A DNA stretch of 64,000 bases from positions 5,536,399-5,600,398 of the forward strand of contig CM055314.2 in NCBI GenBank assembly GCA_029255685.2, given 5' to 3'. The position numbers were made by a program, and so were the translations under genes. This DNA comes from Silene conica. Its lineage: Eukaryota; Streptophyta; Magnoliopsida; Caryophyllales; Caryophyllaceae. Below, piece by piece: positions 44,761 to 58,150 of the stretch. Under the pieces are notes generated by a model. It did not search any database. It was given only the letters and a program-made list of their open reading frames with translations, and was not told the DNA's origin. Each line of letters begins with the position of its first letter. Position 1 is the stretch's first letter.

Positions 44761-47700
44761 ATGTCAGAAATCACCCCAAAAACAACCAACCCCTTAGCAC
44801 CACCCTCGTCCGCCAGTAAAGCACCGTTGCCACCCACATCCAAAGTCACGAGTCCACCACTATCCACAACAACCATGGCACCAACCAGCGGTAACATCCC
44901 TACCCTGGCTCCAGCCAAAACCACTGTCACCATCCAACCAGACGCTGGAAAAAGCCAAGTCCAAGTCAGCTCACTCCCACTGTGGAAATGTGGCAAACAA
45001 CGGCGGAAGCGATCAGCAGCCTGAAGAGGGACAACCAAGATCTGAGGGCACGAATCGCCGCCAGCACAGCAGTAGCCGCAGAAGAAACTGCAGAAAGGCA
45101 TCAAAGAAGGGCCAGTGGAAAAAGGCCGAGGGAAGTTCCAGCCGAGATAGTCACGCGCCTGGATCTCAGCAGGATTACTCCTCCAGAAACGATGACTCCC
45201 AGTGGGATGGGATTCTTATCCTACCCATCACCATCTCAAACTTTCGCGCAAACAGGTAACGATGTCTTAAAAGTACAATCCACAAACACTAACTTTTCAC
45301 TTCCTACAGGACACTCATATCAGCAAGCCCCAGCTTGGCAAGCAGAGTCATCAACTAGGCTGTCTCCTTACCAGCAGCACAATGGAAGAAACGGAGCACC
45401 AGGATGTGGCTATCAGCAAACTCCATCCATCATCCACACCTCCCAGTACGCCAACCCTGTTCCGATAGCCAGCCAGGCTCCAGAAGTCACGGAGCGCGGA
45501 TTTCTGCCTCCCCCGGCGTACACACTGTCTAACGCGTGGGAGCAGAAGTAAAATGAGCTATGGGATCTCGTCAACCGCATACCAGGAGTACCGCGACCCT
45601 TGGAGAAAGCGACGGAGGACAGCTACGCAGATTCTCCCTTCACCAGCAACATAGTTTCTGTCGATGTGCCAAAGGGGTTTGCACCGCCCACAATGACGCA
45701 CTACGACGGAACTGCCGATCCGATTGACCACGTCAATCAATACAAACAGAAAATGATGGTGATAACGGCTGCAGGACCACTCAAAGAAGCGTGTATGTGT
45801 AAAGGATTTGGATCAACTCTTTCAGGAGCAGCCCTGCAATGGCTGGTCAGCCTGCCAAATGGAAGCATCTCCAGCTTCGCTGAGCTGGTGAACGCTTTCA
45901 ACCAGCAGTTTGCCAGCAGTCGGAAGCCAGAAAAACAAACAAGCGATCTGTATCGCATCATCCAGCGCGACACAGAGCCAACTAGAGACTACCTGGCCCG
46001 ATTCAATAATGAAATGGTGTCCATACCGAAATGTGACGTAGCTACCGCCATCCACGCCTTCCGCTGGGGGCTACCAGAGGGGTCAGATCTATACAAAGAT
46101 CTAACCAAGTGGACCTGCACCAACTTCGCTCAAGTACAGCAGAAAGCCCTGGATGCCGTCCGCCTGGAGGAAGACCCAGGTCCTAGGAGGATCAGCCAGC
46201 GTGCTGAAACCCCTACCAAGAAAGCAAAGGAAGAAAGGAGCGAGAAGGCCAAACCCTACAGCAGGCCAGTCAACAAGATAACAGGAGGCAAAAACTGGAA
46301 AAACGATCCAAACCTACCTCCCAAGGTAAAAGAATATGGTTTCAATGTTAATCTTGCAGGAGTAATCAAAGCCCTCAGAGACCTGGGAGAAAAGGTCAAG
46401 TGGCCCAGGAAGAGAACAGAAGAAAGAGCCAAAGATAACAGAGACACCAGCCTAAGGTGCGATTTCCATGAAGAAAACATCGGTCATACTACGGAGGATT
46501 GCATTACCTTAAGAAAAGAGGTGAAGTACCAGTTTGACCAAGGAAACCTGAGCCATCTATTGGCCAAGGGGACCAAGGTAAACTCCGCCAGTCAGGTCAG
46601 ACCTTCTAGCCCTCCTATCTGCACAAAAATTATCAATGTGATCACAGGAGGATCGGAACTGTGCGGATTGACCTACTCAGCCGCAAAAAGACATGCCACC
46701 AAGTCAAAAGGAGACAAGCCAGAAAATTCCTGCAGAGTCAGCAGCAAAGACCTTCCAGTAGTCAGTTTTGACGAAACCGACGGAGAAGGAGGCGCTGAAT
46801 ACCACGACGATGCTCTGATAATCACCTTGTCCATAGGAAACTGCACGGTCAAAAAGATATTGGTGGATACAGGAAGCTCTGTCAATCTAATCATGCTGGA
46901 AACACTCAAAAGCATGGGGTTCAGCGAGAGTGACCTGGTAAAGAAGCTAGTGCCCCTGGTGGGATTCAGTGGTGAAACCAAACATTCCCTGGGGGAAATA
47001 CTCATCCCGACCTACGCTGGAGGACTAAACAAGCAGGTAAGATACCTTGTAATTGATGGTCCTTCCACTTATAATGTAATTCTTGGCAGGCCATGGATCC
47101 ATGACATGAAGGCAATACCATCATCCTACCACCAATGCTTGAAGTTCCCAACACCTTGGGGAGTGCAAACAATCAAGGGAAACCAGGATGAAGCAAGGAG
47201 CTGCTACAAGGTGGCACTCAAACCCACGACAACTCTGCCACCAGCATAGCAATCAAAGCGGCTCCAAGGGGAATACGTTGAGCCACCACAGCTAGAGCTG
47301 GATGAAATCCCCCTGGATCCGCAGCACCCAGAAAGGAAAGTCCTAATGGGAGTAGAATGTACAGGTGATATCCGCCTAAAACTTGTACAGTTATTAAAAG
47401 AAAATATTGATTGCTTCGCTTGGTCACATGAGGACATGGTAGGTATAGATCCAGAGATAATATCACACAGGTTAAGCGTGGATCCTAATCACAAGCCAGT
47501 CCAGCAGAAAAGGCGAAAGTTCGCCTATGAAAGAAATCAAGTAATAAACCAGGAGGTAGATGATCTCCTGGCTGCTGGAAAAATCAGGGAGGTCAAATAT
47601 CCAGAGTGGCTGTCCAACGTAGTAGTGGTGCCCAAGAAGAATGACAAATGGCGAGTTTGTGTTGATTTCACAGACTTAAACAAAGCCTGCCCAAAAGACC

Positions 47701-50581
47701 ATTTTCCTCTGCCCCACATAGATGCCATGGTAGATGCTACAGCAGGACATGAGATGCTGACATTCCTGGATGCTTGGAGCGGATACAACCAAATAAAGAT
47801 GGCTGCTGAAGACCAGGAGAAGACCGCCTTTCAGTCAGAAAGAGGTATCTACTGTTACAATGTTATGCCTTTCGGACTGAAAAATGCAGGTTCCACCTAT
47901 CAAAGGTTGGTGAACATGATGTTTAAAGACCAGATTGGAAAGACTATGGAGGTATACATTGACGACATGGTGGTAAAATCCAAAGCAGCAGAGCAACATT
48001 TCCAGCACCTACAGGAAACGTTCAGCACCCTGAGGAAGTACCAAATGAGGCTGAACCCTTCAAAGTGCACTTTTGGGGTATCCAGCGGGAAGTTCTTAGG
48101 ATACATGGTCACACAAAGAGGCATCGAGGCTAGCACGGACCAAATCAAGGCCCTGCTACAGCTGGAGTCACCGCAAAAACCAAGGGACGTACAAAAACTA
48201 ACAGGAAGAGTAGCCGCCCTCAACAGGTTTATATCAAGGTCTTCAGAAAGATGTAAGCTGTTCTACGATATCCTGCGAAAAAGCAAGAGATTCGAGTGGA
48301 CGGAAGAGCATGAGGAAGCCTTCAAGAGCCTGAAGCAGTATCTCAGCACTCCTCCCCTCCTGTCTAAACCAGAGCCAGGAGAACCGCTCTACCTATACCT
48401 ATCCGTCACGGAAGCAGCAGCCAGTGGGGTCCTGGTAAGGGAGTATGAAGGATCACAGCATCCTGTATATTACATCAGCAAGTCTCTGCTACCTGCAGAG
48501 ACTAGGTATTCTGCTCCAGAAAAACTCATTTTGGCTTTAGTAACAACATCTTATAAACTCAGACCTTATTTTGAATCCCACACAATTTCGGTCCTAACAA
48601 GCTACCCTTTAAAGTCCATATTAGGAAAACCGGAATTGTCTGGAAGAATGGCCAAATGGTCAGTACATTTAAGTGGTTACGATTTAAAATTCAAAACCCG
48701 TACAGCAATAAAATCGCAGGCCTTGGCAGATTTTGTTTCCGATTTTAGTCCAGGTTTACAGAAAGAAGCGGAAACGGCTTTCCTGCCTCCAGAAATGGAT
48801 TCAGCAGAAAGATGATGGACGCTGCACGTAGATGGAGCCTCAAATAGCCGAGGAGCAGGGGTAGGCATGGTACTGCGATCTCCGCAAGGAGACATTATTG
48901 CGCATGCCGTACGCTGTGAATTTCCTGCTACCAACAACGTTGCTGAATACGAGGCGCTAATCCAAGGACTGCAGCTGGCTCTAGGAATGAAGATCAGGCA
49001 CCTACGAGCCTTCGGCGATTCACAACTCATAGTGAATCACGTAAATGGCGAGTACGAAGCCAAGGATCCAAAAATGATTGCCTACCTGAAAGTAGCAAGA
49101 AAATTAAAAGCAAAGTTCGTCACATTTGAGCTAAAGCAAGTACCTAGGGACCAGAATGCTGAAGCTGATGCACTAGCCAATCTGGGGGCTACGTTCAATC
49201 CAGGGGAGCTCTCTGCAATTCCAATCATCCATGTGCTGGAACCTTCAACTTCAGGACAGGATCCAGAAGTTGACTCATCCAGCACTCAGTGGGAAGTGGA
49301 AGCAGGAATACTCAACAATACTGTCAATCAGGAAGAAGCCCCAGATTGGAGGACGCCGTACATCGAGTGGCTAGCAAACAACGACCTTCCTCCTGAAAAG
49401 AAAGAGGTAAGGGGATTTAAAATGAAAGCATCCAGATTTACACTAATAGATGAAATCTTGTTCAGGAAATCACTGGCTGGACCCTACCTGCGTTGTCTGG
49501 GAGAAAAAGAAAGTCAGGCTATCTTGCATGATCTCCACAGTGGCGAATGCGGAAATCACGCAGGGGGCAGGAGCCTATCCAACAAAGCACTCAGATAAGG
49601 ATACTTCTGGCCAAAAGTTAGAAATGATGCTGTGGAATTTGCAAAAAAGTGCCAACCCTGCCAGAAACACGCGCCTGTTGTACACCAACCCGCAGAACTT
49701 CTGCACCCAGTAATATCACCATGGCTATTCATGAAGTGGGGAATGGACATCGTGGGACCCCTGCCAAGGGCACCAGGAAACAAGACCTACATGTTAGCAC
49801 TAACAGATTACTTTTCCAAGTGGATAGAAGCAGAGTCTTTCCCCCAAGTCACAGAGAATCAGGTGATATCTTTCCTCAAACGTAATATAATCTGTAGGTT
49901 TGGCATACCTTCTGAAATTGTATGTGATAATGGTTCTCAGTTCATATCCAACAAGACAGAGGCATTTGCGCTGGCTGGAACATTACACTGCTAAAGGCTG
50001 CTCCCAGGTACCCCCAGACCAATGGACAGGCTGAATCCAGCAACCGGATTGTCATGGACAACCTAAAGAGAAGGCTGGAAGAAGCAGGGGGCAGATGGGC
50101 AGAAGAGCTACCCCTCGTCCTATGGTCAGATAGAACAACACCAAAAGTTGCAACGGGCCAAACACCCTTCAGCCTGGTGTTTGGAGCCGAGGCAGTAATT
50201 CCTTCAGAAGTCAGGATCCCAACACAAAGGTACGGATGCCTGACAGAAGAGCGCAACCAGGCAGAAATGGCCAGCAGCCTGGATACCATAGATGAACTCA
50301 GAACAAGCGCTCAAATCAGAATAGCATCATATAAGCAGATGGTAGCACGAACATACAACAAAAACGTTAAGGTCAGGACCCTGCAGGTGGGAGATCTTGT
50401 TCTCAGGAAAGTCTTCCAGAACACCAAAAACCACCAGGCAGGAATGTTTGCATATAACTGGGAAGGCCCATACCAGGTGGAAAGCGCGACTTGCAGTGGC
50501 TCCTACAGGCTAATGGACATGAATGGAAAGATGGTACCCAGGCCATGGAACATCCTGCACTTAAAGAAGTATTTCATCTAG
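44761..50581 (+). pseudogene. Tat gag-pol, broken by stops and frameshifts
   Basis: Gag starts at ATG 44761 (MSEITPKT), changes frame near 44980 and has a stop at 45549-45551. The Gag core follows (HYDGTADPIDHVNQYKQKM, LQWLVSLP). A zinc-like CDFHEENIGHTTEDC and protease LVDTGSSVNL (about 46860) come next. After a stop at 47247-47249, reverse transcriptase shows WRVCVDFTDLNKACPKD and YIDDMVV. RNase H (RVT_2 type) is followed by a stop at 48813-48815 and the archaeal-type RNase H (DSQLIVNHVNG). The integrase zinc finger is hit by a stop at 49596-49598; its core has MDIVGPLPRA and CDNGSQF, then a frameshift near 49960-49990. The C-terminal part ends at 50581. All pieces are otherwise in one frame. 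Confidence 0.9.
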
Positions 50582-53212
50582 AAAGGTGGAAAAGCCACAT
50601 CGGTCAGCAACCTGAATCCTCAGGTTCTAGGACTCTTTTGCTATTTACGTTGTTTTCTTTTCTTTTTTAGTAAAGGGTTAAACAAAACCCAATAGCTATC
50701 TTTTGATGTCAAGCCAGTATCTTGACATATATCTTTTGAACATTTTGTAAGAAACCCCACGGGTTATCTTGAATATAACTTCGGTATGATTCAGTCAAGC
50801 AATTCTTGTTGAACACTATAAAAAATAAAGCGTGTGAATGTGGCAAAGTAAAAATAAGCTGGGATACAAACACCCACAATACTAAGCACCCACGCAAAAG
50901 TCTGGAGAACTCCTAACTAAGGGAACCAGCACATACACTTGACCATCTAAGCAAAAAGCATGCATGCAAAACACAAAAACAATAAACATACAAACTAAGG
51001 ATCCAGGAAACCCTGGAGCCAGAAATATTCATTTGCACCCTCAGGTGCTCCGCCAGCCAAGAAAAAAGGCCGGAATAAAATGTTTTACAGGTTACGCCCA
51101 AAAACCGTGGGCCGCAAAAGATAAGTGTTTAACTGGACCCACGCGGGTCCAGGAGGAACAACAAAACGACAAAAGAAATATGCCGCACAGGGCCCAGAAC
51201 AACGACAAACTAAACAACTAGGTAACAACATGCTTGGTTACGGAGGAAGAATCACCAGCTACTCCAACACCGCCTTGGCCACCATCTGCTGGAGGAGGAG
51301 TCACAGGAATCGCTTCTTCCTGAATAGGAGGGAATTCTTCAGGAACAGGGCTGTTGACCTCCGGGGGCTCCTCTCCCTCGCAATCAGAGAGCACGCCAAG
51401 GTCGGGCTTTACGGGAAACGCAGCCTCCAGGAGACGCTCTTCCTCAGCCGCATCCCATCCCAAGTGCTTATTCTTCTCCAGCACCTCCTTCATGCACTCA
51501 ACCCTGGCTGCCCAATGGGTGTAAGGAACAATATTAGATAGCACGCCGGAGAGGGACTCCTTCTTCTGCCGCAAGACAACATTCTCTGCATCAACAGCCT
51601 CCTTAGCCTCCTTCCATTTCTTCACCTCAGAGGCAAGAGCATCTTTGGCATCCAGGACTATCGCCATTTGCTCTTCGGAGTCTTTCTCCTTTGCCTTAGC
51701 AGCCTCCAGCCTCTGGTTTCCGCGAACCTTCTCTGCTTCCAGCCTCCTGCTCATCAAGTTCAACTCAGCCTTCAGAGATGTCAGTTCCCTTTCAGATTCC
51801 GGCAGACGGTCAATTTTAACCAGCAGCATCTGCAGAGTCTGCAAGAAGAAAAAGATGAAGGACGAAAAGGACAAAAGAGTTTCGGTAGGAAGGCAAAAGG
51901 AAAAGCCATACCGCAAAGGCCTGCTCAGCAGCATCCTCCAGCAATTCCCTAGTCGGCCTGGGACGAAGGTACGTCCTTACACTGGGAATCAGCGCTCTCT
52001 TCAAAGTAGGCCAGCAAGGCACTCCTGCAGTGCATCCAAACCCGACAGGCAATCTGATAACATCCTCAGGGAGATCAGACATAACACCATTCACCTCATC
52101 ACCGGTTCCAGCATCCTCAACCCTGGTACCTGATCCTCCAGCCTCAGATCCAGACGGCTCCCTCTTAACCAAAGAGGAGTAAGCCCTCGTCTGCGTAGGA
52201 GGGCCTAAAGGAGGCAAAGAAGACAAAGGGGCAGCAAGAATAGTCACGTCGTCGGAAGAAGATGAAGGCTCCAACCGCTTGGCAGAGGACTCAACACCAG
52301 TCGCATCTGCCTTCCTCTTAGAAGGAGCCCTAAGCCCACCCGCTACAGTCTTCCTCCTCCTCTGGGCCATCATCATGGCCGGAGTCATCACAGGCCTGGT
52401 AGAATCTAAAAGTTTGGCAAAAGAGTAAGAATAGGGAAGAAAATAAAATGAAACTAAGCAAAAATACAGGCTGGAAAGGAGTTACCAGTAGACATCTTGT
52501 AAAACCCCTCGCGAAAGCGGAAATATAAACACATAAAAGTACCAAAAATGCAGCGGAATTAAAACTTTTTAAAGATAAAACATGCGAGAAGTCTTAGACT
52601 GAAACGTAGACTGAAACTGAAACCAAATAGATAAGTAACAGTTCTAAGTACTGAAATGAAATATATACATCAACCGGGGATGGGACATCCCTACCGGCAC
52701 CAAAACAAATGTAACAAACTACGAGTCCAGCTAAACGACATAAGGTAAGTCATGATGAACGGATCATCGCTCGCTAGCTCTCGTGAACCCCTGCTCCAAC
52801 CAGCATGTACCTACATACATGAAAACATGTACGCCACAATCAGTGGGGAGTGACTAGAGTTCTCCTAGCCACCTTTTGTGACAACACGTAACATATAAAA
52901 CAATACAGAATACTCCAACATATAACAACATGTGAAGCATAAACAACTCATCATCTGATCTCTTGCTATCATGCTAATACCATGCACGGCTCTCAACTAA
53001 CTTCATAAACAAATAGGAGGGAGAGCCGGTTTCCCTACTGGTTACCCAGTCGGGGGGTCTTTCAATCCAATTATTTATGAAACCGAACTAAGAGTCATCC
53101 AATGCCTTGGATGATTTAACCACAACTCATATAACAACAATAACATACTAGGCATATCTGACACTGTACCATCATCAAGGCAAGCAGACATAAAACAGCA
53201 AGTACAAAGGTT

Positions 53213-53775
53213 CAGAGGCGACATCTTAACGCATAACCTAGGTACTAAATAATTCAGCAAGTATAAAGGTTCAGAGGCGACATCTTAACGCATAACCTAA
53301 ATACCAAGTTCACATTATCAAGCAAGGACTCAGAGGCGAAAACTCAACGCATGGACCGGCTATCACTGAACACTAGACTCAGAGGCGAAAACTCAACGCA
53401 TGGACCAGCATACAATTCACTATCACAAGTAAGGAACTCAGAGGCGAAAACTCAACGCATGGACCCCTACCACATCACAAGATACTAGACTCAGAGGCGA
53501 AAACTCAACGCATGGACTAGCATCAAACACCTGCACTCCGGGTAAGGTATGACAACCTAACTGCCCCGTCGTGCAGTTGCTCTACTCGTCAGACTCAGAG
53601 GCCAGCTTAAGGCATGTCCTGACGCGATCACACATACATGTCTGGACTCAGAGGCGAAAACTCAACGCATGTCCCAGACACGACAAACAGACATGTATGG
53701 AACTCAGAGGCGAAAACTCAACGCATGTTCCCATACACGACAAACAGTTCACGTATTAAGTTCAGAGGCCAGCTT
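53213..53775. repeat. Tandem motif array in the solo LTR
   Basis: About ten copies of CTCAGAGGCGAAAACTCAAC-GCATG, or the variant CAGAGGCGACATCTTAACGC, spaced 45-60 bp apart with different sequence in between. Confidence 0.9.
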
Positions 53776-54089
53776 AAGGTATAACTTAATACGCATCAAA
53801 ACAATATCATTCAAGTCTATGAACTACTCTATAGTTCTACCTTTAACTTCTAATCAACATTCGATCGACCTCGAGAACTAAGATGAGGGAGAGCCGGTTT
53901 CCCTTTCGGTTGCCCGACCGGGGGGTCTCTATCCTTACTCCATTCCCGAACCCAATATAATGTTGCCCATCCTCCGGGGACCTCAAATACATGTCAAAGG
54001 TACACAAAACAAGTTTCAAGTAAAACCGATTAACCGTTTGAAAGTTACAATCAAATTACGAAAAACCTCAAAATAGCCTACAGGGGTCC

Positions 54090-54508
54090 CCAGCCGGTCG
54101 GCAGGCAGCCGGTCGGCCGGCTGGTGACCACCTCAGCCTTCCTTCTTTCTTTCCCAAAACGAAACGACACAAAGGGACTCCAGCCGGTCGGCAGGCAGCC
54201 GGTCGGCCGGCTGGGAAGACCCTCCCAAGCCTTCACAAAACTCGTAACCTTTCCCAAATGCACTCCCAGCCGGCTGGCAGGCGGCCGGTCTGCCGGCTGG
54301 GCTCCCTTCCTAATCTAAGTTCTTCGCGACAAACACAACTCAAGTGACCACCAGCCGGTCGGCAGGCAGCCGGTCGGCAGGCAGCCGGTCGGCCGGCTGG
54401 CAGCCAAAACCCTTTTTCCTAAATTCTACGAAAAACACCCAAATGCTCTCCCAGCCGGTCGACCGGCGGCCGGTCGGTCGACCGGCGGCCGGTCGGTCGA
54501 CCGGCTCA
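54090..54508. repeat. Five GC-rich palindromic blocks at about 90-bp spacing
   Basis: Blocks begin near 54091, 54181, 54268, 54352 and 54452. Each is built from CAGCCGGTCGG and CCGGCTGG units that can pair with each other; the last uses GGTCGACCGG. They stand out in AT-rich surroundings. Confidence 0.9.
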
Positions 54509-56504
54509 GAGAGCCTGTAACCCAATTTCGCAAAAACGCAATCTATGCAAACTCCATTAATCGACCTACAACATTCAAATTTGCTACACAAGATGTTTAC
54601 CCAACAATATCAAACATCGATTTCTACTCATCCACCAGCAAGTAAGTCCCATAACAATCCTCAAACGAATTTTAAGAGTATCCGTCGCAAAATGAGAAAA
54701 ACTGAAATTATACTTTGAAGCATGTAACAATCAATTCAAGCATGAATTCTTCACAACAACATCATCCTAAACATGTTGCTAAGTCCTTCAACATCATATT
54801 TCGACACAATTCAGAAACAAAACGAGAATCACATCAAATATGCTAATATACACATAAAGGCCGAGTTTCTCATTATCGTCACCTCTCAAGCGATTCCGGC
54901 TAAAGATCCTCCTCAACTAAGTTGCTAACACCCTCTGGATCGTCTAAGCCTTCGCCTACAACATAAACAAACGAGTTTAAGGACTTAAAACGAGATTTAG
55001 GGAAAACAACCCCATTTTCGAGTTTAAGGATTTGCAAAATGAAAGTGATAGATGGCTTGGAAATCGAACGAGGATTCCGAAAACGTACTTACTTTTGCGA
55101 TTTGATGAACGGATGAAGAAGAACTTCACAAAAGAAGGAGAGGTTTTAAGGAGGTTTTTGTGAGATTTGGTTTACTGTAAAATGAAAGTTGAAGGAGATG
55201 AATTATGTCGACATATTACTTATAAGAGGACAAGTGAGTCGTCCTTTCCGAATAATTAAAGTGGAACGGATATTTACACGGATACTTGAGTCGGATATTA
55301 AAAGGTTTGCCAAGTTCGTATTCGTCTTAAGGACTTAAGGTTCTTAAGACGGATCTTACTTATTAAATTAAAGTCTTTCGAAATAAATTGCCAAATTACT
55401 ATTTTATTACTTAAAATAATTTAAAACGCTTAAATTAGATTCTACGAAAATACGGGATGTTACACATCTCCCTCTCCTCCTCCAACGTAGTATAACCAAA
55501 TAAAAAGTTAAAAGAACGACACGCAGGTTCCAGGCCAAACAGCTTTGACAGGGACACCTCTTCGTCAACATCATGAGGTATTTTGGGCAAATCTGCAGGA
55601 AAAAAGCAGTAAGATGGTGAGCAACAAAAGGAATCAACAAAGCAACCAAAAGTAAGTACCTGTTGAAGCCCTCCATTGGGTATAGATGTAGTCATGTGGA
55701 TGGGGCAATGTGTTTACTTCCACGAAGATGAAACTCCGAAACCAATCAGCATCCTTGGGTTTCGGAGGAAAGATTATGCAATGTTCATCACTTTTATGGG
55801 CCCGAATCGTGAATTGACCACGACCCAAAGCCCGCACGGCAAAAAGGTGAGCAAAATCGCCCATTGTAATTCCCATATCGAACTTTTCGTTTATTTTGCT
55901 TAACGACAGGATGGTCCGCCAAGCATAAGGGTTGATTTGGCACATAGGAAGTTTGTTGGTGTGAAGGAATTCGCATACAAGGTCTGGAAAAGGGAACCTC
56001 AAACCCAATGAGAAAGGGTAGAGGTACATGCAAGGTCCACCCAGGACGGCGGAAGTCGGCCTTCTGGCCGGCCGTCGGAACATGAATGTTCACCCCGGCA
56101 TCAAAATGAAATTGCCCTCTAATGGCAGTTATGTCAGAAGGTTTGAAGATGGAATTGCAAGAATGTAAAGGGGAAAGGAGACCTTGAGAAGGGAATAAAT
56201 CATCACCCATAATTTCTAAAAGAAGTAAAGATTGAAAGGAAAACGGAAATGGTACCTGAAGAAATGATCAGCGAGCGGAAGGAAGTCGGGAAGAGAGAAA
56301 GAAGAAGATAAAAGATTTTTGAAAAAGTGAAATGGGAAGTTGAAAAATTTGTCATAAATAGAAGAGATTTAAGTAAAGGTGGTTTGGGTTAATTAAGGGA
56401 TTGAATATGAACAGTTAGTGGCGGGAGCGAAAATCGAAGCAAAATGAAAACAAGTGTAACTGAAATTCCCGCGCAAGCAAACTTACACGAGAATTGGGGG
56501 CTAA

Positions 56505-57053
56505 TGTTGGGCCCCAAAATAAGCAACTTTTGGCCCACGACACGTGGCAGCCCAGGAGAGGACGATCTGAAGTCACACGGATTAAGGGCAAGAATCAATC
56601 TCATCCGCACACCTCTTATCAAAGGAAGCACAAGTGAAGAGTGTTGAAGAAGCTATTGAGCCCAAGGAATAATTATTTATTCAGCAAAGCCCAATATGAA
56701 GGACAAGCAATAGTTGTAATTGGACTGGAGAACCATGTAACGGCTGGGCCCTGCCCAGCAGTCTTTACCCAATGAATATTGTTACCCTCTCATGTTCTAT
56801 AAATAAGGAGGTATATTCATTGAAGACGGGGACCCAAGATCCGACCTAGAGAGAGACCACTTAGGAACACCCCTTGCATTTTAGCAAGAACACCCTCCCA
56901 ACGTTGTAATACTTAGACATTTTAACAAGAATAATAACACTTCTTCTTTCATTTTCTCTACTCGATAATTTATCATCCATAATCAATAAGCAACATTGTC
57001 ATAAGATCACTATACCCTTGCATAAACAAACTTGGTAATTTTTGACCAAAACA
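56505..57053 (+). repeat. 3' LTR of the Tat element
   Basis: 549 bp, preceded by a G-rich polypurine tract (GAATTGGGGGCTAA) and followed by GAGGT. Confidence 0.93.
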
Positions 57054-57058
57054 GAGGT

Positions 57059-58150
57059 ATACAAGGAAAAGATCTCATAAGTCATAATGTTCCAACAATA
57101 TTATTACTCACAATTTTTTTTATAATACGAACTTGAAAAGATTAAGAAATAATTCAAAGATGATAATGTATAGTCTCGTAAAAAGGTTGTTTGATAAAGT
57201 AACAAAGGATAATGGTAGAACCACTCCGAACCAGGATATGAAGTCAGCAGCGGGGATAAATGGATAATAGATAGTATCATGTAGTTGAAACAAAATTGTT
57301 TCATTTTCAAGGCCAAAAGAAACCGTCCAAAGAATGGTTAACAACTGAATGTATTTCATCGCTTTTTGAAGTATCATTCCAGCAGGTCTGAGTTCCAAGC
57401 TCTATATCTCAAGTTCTAACTGTACAAGTCATGTGATTCTTGTCCTATTGGAAAGTCTAAGGTAGGTTTCTACCATTCCGATGTTATGATATATATTTGG
57501 ATGACGGGTAAAAGTTGGTGGCTATCTATTAAGTTCGGTTTGCAATAGATGGAGTATTTGATCTTAAATAGTAGTTTGTCGAATTTTATAAACCATAAAC
57601 AACGTGTCAGGTACTATAAGACTATTATTATCATTATCTATTATGTCTCGAGGATGTAATCGGATCGGATTGTCATTGGTTGAGGGTGATTATCAAGTTC
57701 ATGATATTGCCATTGGAAATCATTCGGCGTGTCCAAGAGTATTATGTCCTTTAACTCCATATTCAAAAGGAATTAAGGACAACTATACGACCGTACTCGA
57801 TCGATACGTTGAGTAATACGAGTTTCTATACAAACATCAATTTCTATGATTGCATGAACGCCAGAATTATAATTATAATGATGCAAGCGTTCGAAAAAGA
57901 TGACTACTTTAATTATTATATCAACTTCTTATACGTAATTATGTATCTTCCTGAGCACAAGCACGCACGACAAGGGAATCTCTCACTATTGCAGACGGTG
58001 CGCGACTGCGCGTACACCCCAAGTCGCACACAGAAAAAAGACTTCTTGTACAGTTGATTTGAGATTTATAATGATGTTTGTGAATAGAATTTATTTATAT
58101 ATATATATGAAGTAGGAAAAGTTCTAATGCATTTAATTGCATTTTAGGAG
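57059..58150. other. Intergenic DNA, no gene supported
   Basis: Short frames at 57120-57372 (minus) and 57640-57816 (plus) have no recognised domain and no splice or UTR support. Confidence 0.4.

Larger units (their letters stand above)
52498..55464 (-). mobile_element. Solo LTR nested in the Tat antisense gene (2967 bp)
   Basis: On the minus strand it starts TGTAACATCCCGTATTTTCG and ends GGGTTTTACA. CATCT flanks both sides (52493-52497, 55465-55469). No internal region is present. It is the same general type as the 28666-30934 solo LTR (TGTAACA start) but a different family. Confidence 0.9.
51218..56210 (-). pseudogene. Antisense extra gene of the Tat element (Transposase_28-like, coiled coil)
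   Basis: The gene reads opposite to gag-pol, starting about MGDDLFPSQGLLSP at 56210. The domain near 56000-55700 (FPFPDLVCEFLHTNKLPMCQ, NPYAWRTIL, DADWFRSFIFVEV) resembles PF04195, 'putative gypsy type transposon'; its first part needs a frame change near 56080. Introns are suggested at about 55657-55594 (ACAG|GTACTT to CTGCAG) and elsewhere. After the solo LTR, basic segments (SKRKADATGVESSAKRLEP) and a long coiled coil (ERELTSLKAELNLMSRRLEA) follow, ending KHVVT at 51218. Antisense genes are known in Tat/Retand elements; function is unknown. The copy is broken by the 52498-55464 insertion. Confidence 0.75.
44131..57053 (+). mobile_element. Ty3/Gypsy element of the Tat (Retand-like) lineage, decayed, with nested insertion
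   Basis: LTRs of 547 and 549 bp start TGTTGGGCCCC and end CCAAAACA, with GAGGT on both sides (44126-44130 and 57054-57058). They differ at roughly a dozen sites, so the insertion is older than the Copia element. The order is LTR, primer site, gag-protease-RT-RNase H-integrase (plus), an antisense extra gene, LTR. Tat membership rests on the second, archaeal-type RNase H (WTLHVDGASNSRGAGVG) between RT and integrase and on the antisense gene. Without the nested solo LTR it would be about 9.95 kb. Stops and frameshifts make it non-autonomous. Confidence 0.93.

Noticed and set aside
53030-53940. Regularly spaced repeats that could suggest a CRISPR array
   Set aside because: The DNA is plant nuclear, spacing and repeats are irregular, and the array lies inside a solo LTR.
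57120-57372. Minus-strand hydrophobic frame
   Set aside because: No recognised domain, no paralogue and no splice or UTR evidence.
57640-57816. Plus-strand frame starting MSRGCNRIG
   Set aside because: It briefly resembles a RALF motif but lacks the YIGY and cysteine pattern.
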